Source: Planctomycetaceae bacterium (GTDB lineage Bacteria > Planctomycetota > Planctomycetia > Pirellulales > Thermoguttaceae). From it: a DNA stretch of 40,832 nucleotides. The first letter of the stretch is position 1; each line of letters opens with the position of its first letter. Made by a program: the position numbers and the translations under genes. This document shows, piece after piece, positions 37,907-40,832 of this stretch. The stretch spans positions 1-40,832 of the forward strand of contig JAITOZ010000215.1 of assembly GCA_031289675.1 (NCBI GenBank), in the 5' to 3' direction. The notes beneath the pieces are model-generated. The model had not been told where the DNA came from. It saw only the letters and a list, made by a program, of their open reading frames with translations, and searched no databases.

Positions 37907-38908
37907 ATGCCTGAACTCAATTCTTCTGCGGTGAACAGTTTTATCGAAGCCGTCAAAAACGGTGCGGCAGAGGCTGCGTCATCGTTTGCACGGACTTTCG
38001 ATCTAAACATTACTATCGAACCGCAGGACGGCGGAGCGTTTCAGGTTGACAAGTTTGTTGAGACGTTAAGAGGTCAAAAGGGATTGGCACTGTTGCTGAC
38101 GGTCGGCAGTCAGGGCATTGCGGTGCTTATTCCTTCGTCTTCCGGTTTGGTTCCGTCCTGGTGCGATGCCCCCGATGCAACCGGACGCAGTAAACTTTCG
38201 ACATTTGCCCAAGAGTGGGGGATGAATCTGGTGCCGGAAGATTTCTTTCCTGAAGATTTCAAAGCCGGTGTTGTCCGCGACCTTTCGGCAAATCTGCTTC
38301 GGGCAATGCCGGAATTGGATGCCGGTTTTCTCGCATTAAACATTAAAAAGCCGGACAATACCGGTGCCGCGGTTTATCTTGTTTGGGCATTGTCCGCAGC
38401 GGAAGAACTGCTCAAAGAACCGAACTTGGAAACAGCCGATGTACTGCCTCCGCCGCCTTTTGTTGCGCCGGATTTCGGCGGCGGGGCAGACCCGTTTGCC
38501 GACCATTCTCTCGGTCAACCAAACTTCGGCGCGATACCGCACCGCAAGCGGATTGAAGACCTGCCCGGTTACAGCCGGAGTATGATGAAGGTAAAAATAC
38601 CGGTTGCGGCAGTGTTAGCAAGGGCAAGAAAACCGATTAAATTGGTACTGGAACTCGGTGTCGGTTCCGTGATTCAGTTTGACAAATCCTGTGATGAATT
38701 ATTGGAAGTCGAAGTCGGTCAGACAGTTACGATAGCGGCGGGAGAGGCAGTGAAGGTTGGGGAAAAATTCGGTGTCCGAATTAATACTCTGTCGTTGCCG
38801 GAAGAACGTTTCCGCCGTGTTGAGGTGCGGCGCGAGGGGGAATATCGGGCAAAAACCGACATCACTCAAATTATCGGCAAATCGCCGATTCGCTCGTTCA
38901 ACCGCTGA
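37907..38908 (+). CDS. FliN/FliM-type SpoA domain protein with a long N-terminal region
   Basis: C-terminal SMMKVKIPVAAVLARARKPIKLVLELGVGSVIQFDKSCDELLEVEVGQTVTIAAGEAVKVGEKFGVRINTL matches the SpoA (FliN C-terminal) pattern. Confidence 0.85.
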   Translation: MPELNSSAVNSFIEAVKNGAAEAASSFARTFDLNITIEPQDGGAFQVDKFVETLRGQKGLALLLTVGSQGIAVLIPSSSGLVPSWCDAPDATGRSKLSTFAQEWGMNLVPEDFFPEDFKAGVVRDLSANLLRAMPELDAGFLALNIKKPDNTGAAVYLVWALSAAEELLKEPNLETADVLPPPPFVAPDFGGGADPFADHSLGQPNFGAIPHRKRIEDLPGYSRSMMKVKIPVAAVLARARKPIKLVLELGVGSVIQFDKSCDELLEVEVGQTVTIAAGEAVKVGEKFGVRINTLSLPEERFRRVEVRREGEYRAKTDITQIIGKSPIRSFNR

Positions 38909-39108
38909 TAAGCGGTATCAGGAAATAGGACGGCATTTTTGTCTCCAATAAGCCGCGCCCGATGGTTGCCGTTACCCATTTTATCCGAACGTCCCCCCGG
39001 CAGGCAGACACAACACGGTTTCCAGCCCCGCCGCACATTATTACCGCGAAGGACCGCCGGCTGCATCATAACGACTTCCTTAACGATGACTCCGTGTTCT
39101 GATTATGC

Positions 39109-39144
39109 AAAAAAGAGGAGCCGCAATCGAAAAAACTGCGGCTC
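39109..39144 (-). terminator. Intrinsic terminator downstream of cysK
   Basis: Minus strand GAGCCGCA...TGCGGCTC (8-bp perfect stem, 39118-39125/39137-39144) followed by CTCTTTTTT. Confidence 0.8.
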
Positions 39145-39172
39145 TGAACAGGCGTTAATAAGGGCAGCGTTC

Positions 39173-40102
39173 CTAGTCGCTGAACAGCGGGGTGGACAAG
39201 TACCGCTCGCCGGTGTCCGGCAAAATGACGACGATAACTTTTCCGGCGGCTTCAGGACGTTTGGCAATTTGCGTCGCCGCCCAAAGTGCCGCACCGGACG
39301 AAATACCGATGAGGACCCCTTCCGTTCGGGCAAACTCTTTGCCGACCGCAAAAGCGTCCTCGTTTTCGACAGGGATAATCTCGTCGTAAATCTTCGTGTC
39401 CAAAACCTTCGGAACGAAACCGGCACCGATACCCTGAATCTTATGCGGTCCTGCTGTTCCCTTCGAGAGAACCGGCGAACCGGCAGGTTCGACCGCCACT
39501 ATTTTCAGATTCGGATTCTTCTCTTTCAGAAAACCGCCCGCACCGGAAATCGTACCGCCTGTACCGATGCCGGAAACGAAGTAGTCAATCTTGCCGCCGG
39601 TATCCTTCCAAATTTCGGGACCCGTTGCGGCACGGTGAATAGCCGGATTCGCCGGATTATCGAATTGAGCCGGTGAAAAACTGCCCGGTGTCGATTGAAG
39701 AAGTTCCTCGGCTTTGGCGATAGCCCCTTTCATCCCTTTCGCTCCTTCGGTCAATACCAGTTCGGCACCGTAAGCCTTCAAAAGATTCCGCCGTTCGACG
39801 GACATCGTTTCCGGCATCGTCAGGATGAGTTTGTAGCCCCGCGAGGCGGCAACAGCCGCCAAACCGATACCGGTGTTCCCGCTTGTCGGTTCGATAAGCA
39901 CGGCACCGGGCTTGAGGATGCCTCGCTTTTCAGCATCATCCAACATCGCAACAGCGATGCGGTCTTTGACGCTGCCGGCTGGATTGAAGTATTCCAGTTT
40001 GGCAACGATTGTGCCTTTCAAAGCGTGACTCTTATTGTAGTTCGACACTTCGAGCAGCGGTGTGTTACCGACAAGGTCGGTGATGTGCTTTGCAATAGCC
40101 AT
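39173..40102 (-). CDS. cysK: Cysteine synthase A
   Basis: [72 protein letters not shown]. Confidence 0.95.
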   Translation of the reverse strand: MAIAKHITDLVGNTPLLEVSNYNKSHALKGTIVAKLEYFNPAGSVKDRIAVAMLDDAEKRGILKPGAVLIEPTSGNTGIGLAAVAASRGYKLILTMPETMSVERRNLLKAYGAELVLTEGAKGMKGAIAKAEELLQSTPGSFSPAQFDNPANPAIHRAATGPEIWKDTGGKIDYFVSGIGTGGTISGAGGFLKEKNPNLKIVAVEPAGSPVLSKGTAGPHKIQGIGAGFVPKVLDTKIYDEIIPVENEDAFAVGKEFARTEGVLIGISSGAALWAATQIAKRPEAAGKVIVVILPDTGERYLSTPLFSD

Positions 40103-40575
40103 TCATTTCTCCTTAAGGTTAGATTACAGATAAAACATACGGACTTACTATGTATTAGTGTACCACAGAACCCGATTCTTGTCAAGAGGGGTTTTGGTAA
40201 AATCGAAAAAAATAAAATAAATCGAAGTATTGTCATCTTTACAAATTATTGTCTATCATTCCCGTGACCGGCGGGAGGTTTTTCATATTTTAGGCGTGAA
40301 TGTATTAGCGTGCAAGAGGTACGGTACGGCACACATTATCAAAACGGCATTCTTGCTGCCCTCTGACTACCGCCGCTCTCATTACTCTGACCGCACAAAA
40401 TCAGGCGTTCCTGATTCGTTCCTCTGGTTCCGGCATCACCTCGGATGAACCTGAAAAGTAACGGATGAAATTTTTTACGCTGACCTGTTGGAACAGTGTT
40501 TGTCAAGCACCGGCAAAAAGCAGACCGCAAATCCGCGCCGCAACCGCAAGACGGCGGTTTTTTACCCCCCTCCCC

Positions 40576-40604
40576 TTGCACGATAATAGTTTATCTGTTA
40601 CAAT
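40576..40604 (+). promoter_or_regulatory. Candidate promoter whose -10 lies in an inverted-repeat arm
   Basis: TTGCAC (40576-40581), 17-nt spacer, TACAAT (40599-40604); GTTACAAT (40597-40604) pairs with ATTGTAAC (40631-40638). Confidence 0.5.
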
Positions 40605-40655
40605 CCCCGAAATATATGGCACAGTGCCGTATTGTAACCTTAAAGGAGAACTACA

Positions 40656-40832
40656 ATGTTCATAACTGTTTCACCGCAGCAAAGTGCTGCAAAATTGACC
40701 TCACGTAAGTGTAAGAGAGAGAACAATCCCGTAGGATAGGCTTCACTCTCGTCGAACTTCTTGTCGTCATTGCCATCATCGGCATATTGATTGCCCTCTT
40801 GTTACCCGCAGTGCAAGCCGCACGCGAAGCAG
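40656..40832 (+). CDS. 5' part of a DUF1559 pseudopilin-like gene, truncated by window end and frame-disrupted
   Basis: SD aaaggag then ATG at 40656, but [31 protein letters not shown] is read from 40739 in a different frame. Confidence 0.75.

Noticed and set aside
38939-39676. 245-aa plus-strand ORF opposite cysK
   Set aside because: Runs through the cysK terminator and the antisense of cysK; Arg-rich, no domain.
1-40832. CRISPR arrays, prophage, rRNA operon or intact IS element
   Set aside because: No regularly spaced direct repeats, phage structural genes, rRNA sequence or intact transposase seen.

Overview
The window reads as ordinary chromosomal sequence from a Planctomycetota-like bacterium. 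This is inferred from three DUF1559/H-X9-DG pseudopilin-type genes, a PEP-CTERM protein, and an EF-hand/beta-propeller/di-heme cytochrome. About 30 protein genes and one tRNA-Leu(UAG) can be supported. Recognisable genes include folC, mtaB, yicC, ppk1, hrpA and cysK, plus a LOG family gene, a formate/nitrite transporter, an S2P protease, a cyclophilin and two ABC-2 permeases. I see no phage, CRISPR array, rRNA or intact transposase. The most interesting material is intergenic or concerns reading-frame anomalies: (1) a two-copy dispersed element upstream of folC and of a GT2 gene, with a hairpin, conserved blocks and a small ORF sharing a KSKN(Y/D)DSIF core; (2) an in-frame, protein-like 26-codon extension after the UGA stop of a di-heme cytochrome gene; (3) an intergenic segment whose inverted repeats have pseudoknot-like topology; (4) a degraded Rpn-like gene with homopolymer-associated frame breaks; (5) a DUF1559 gene whose start is out of frame by one GA dinucleotide. 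All homology calls come from motif recognition by eye. No database search was run.
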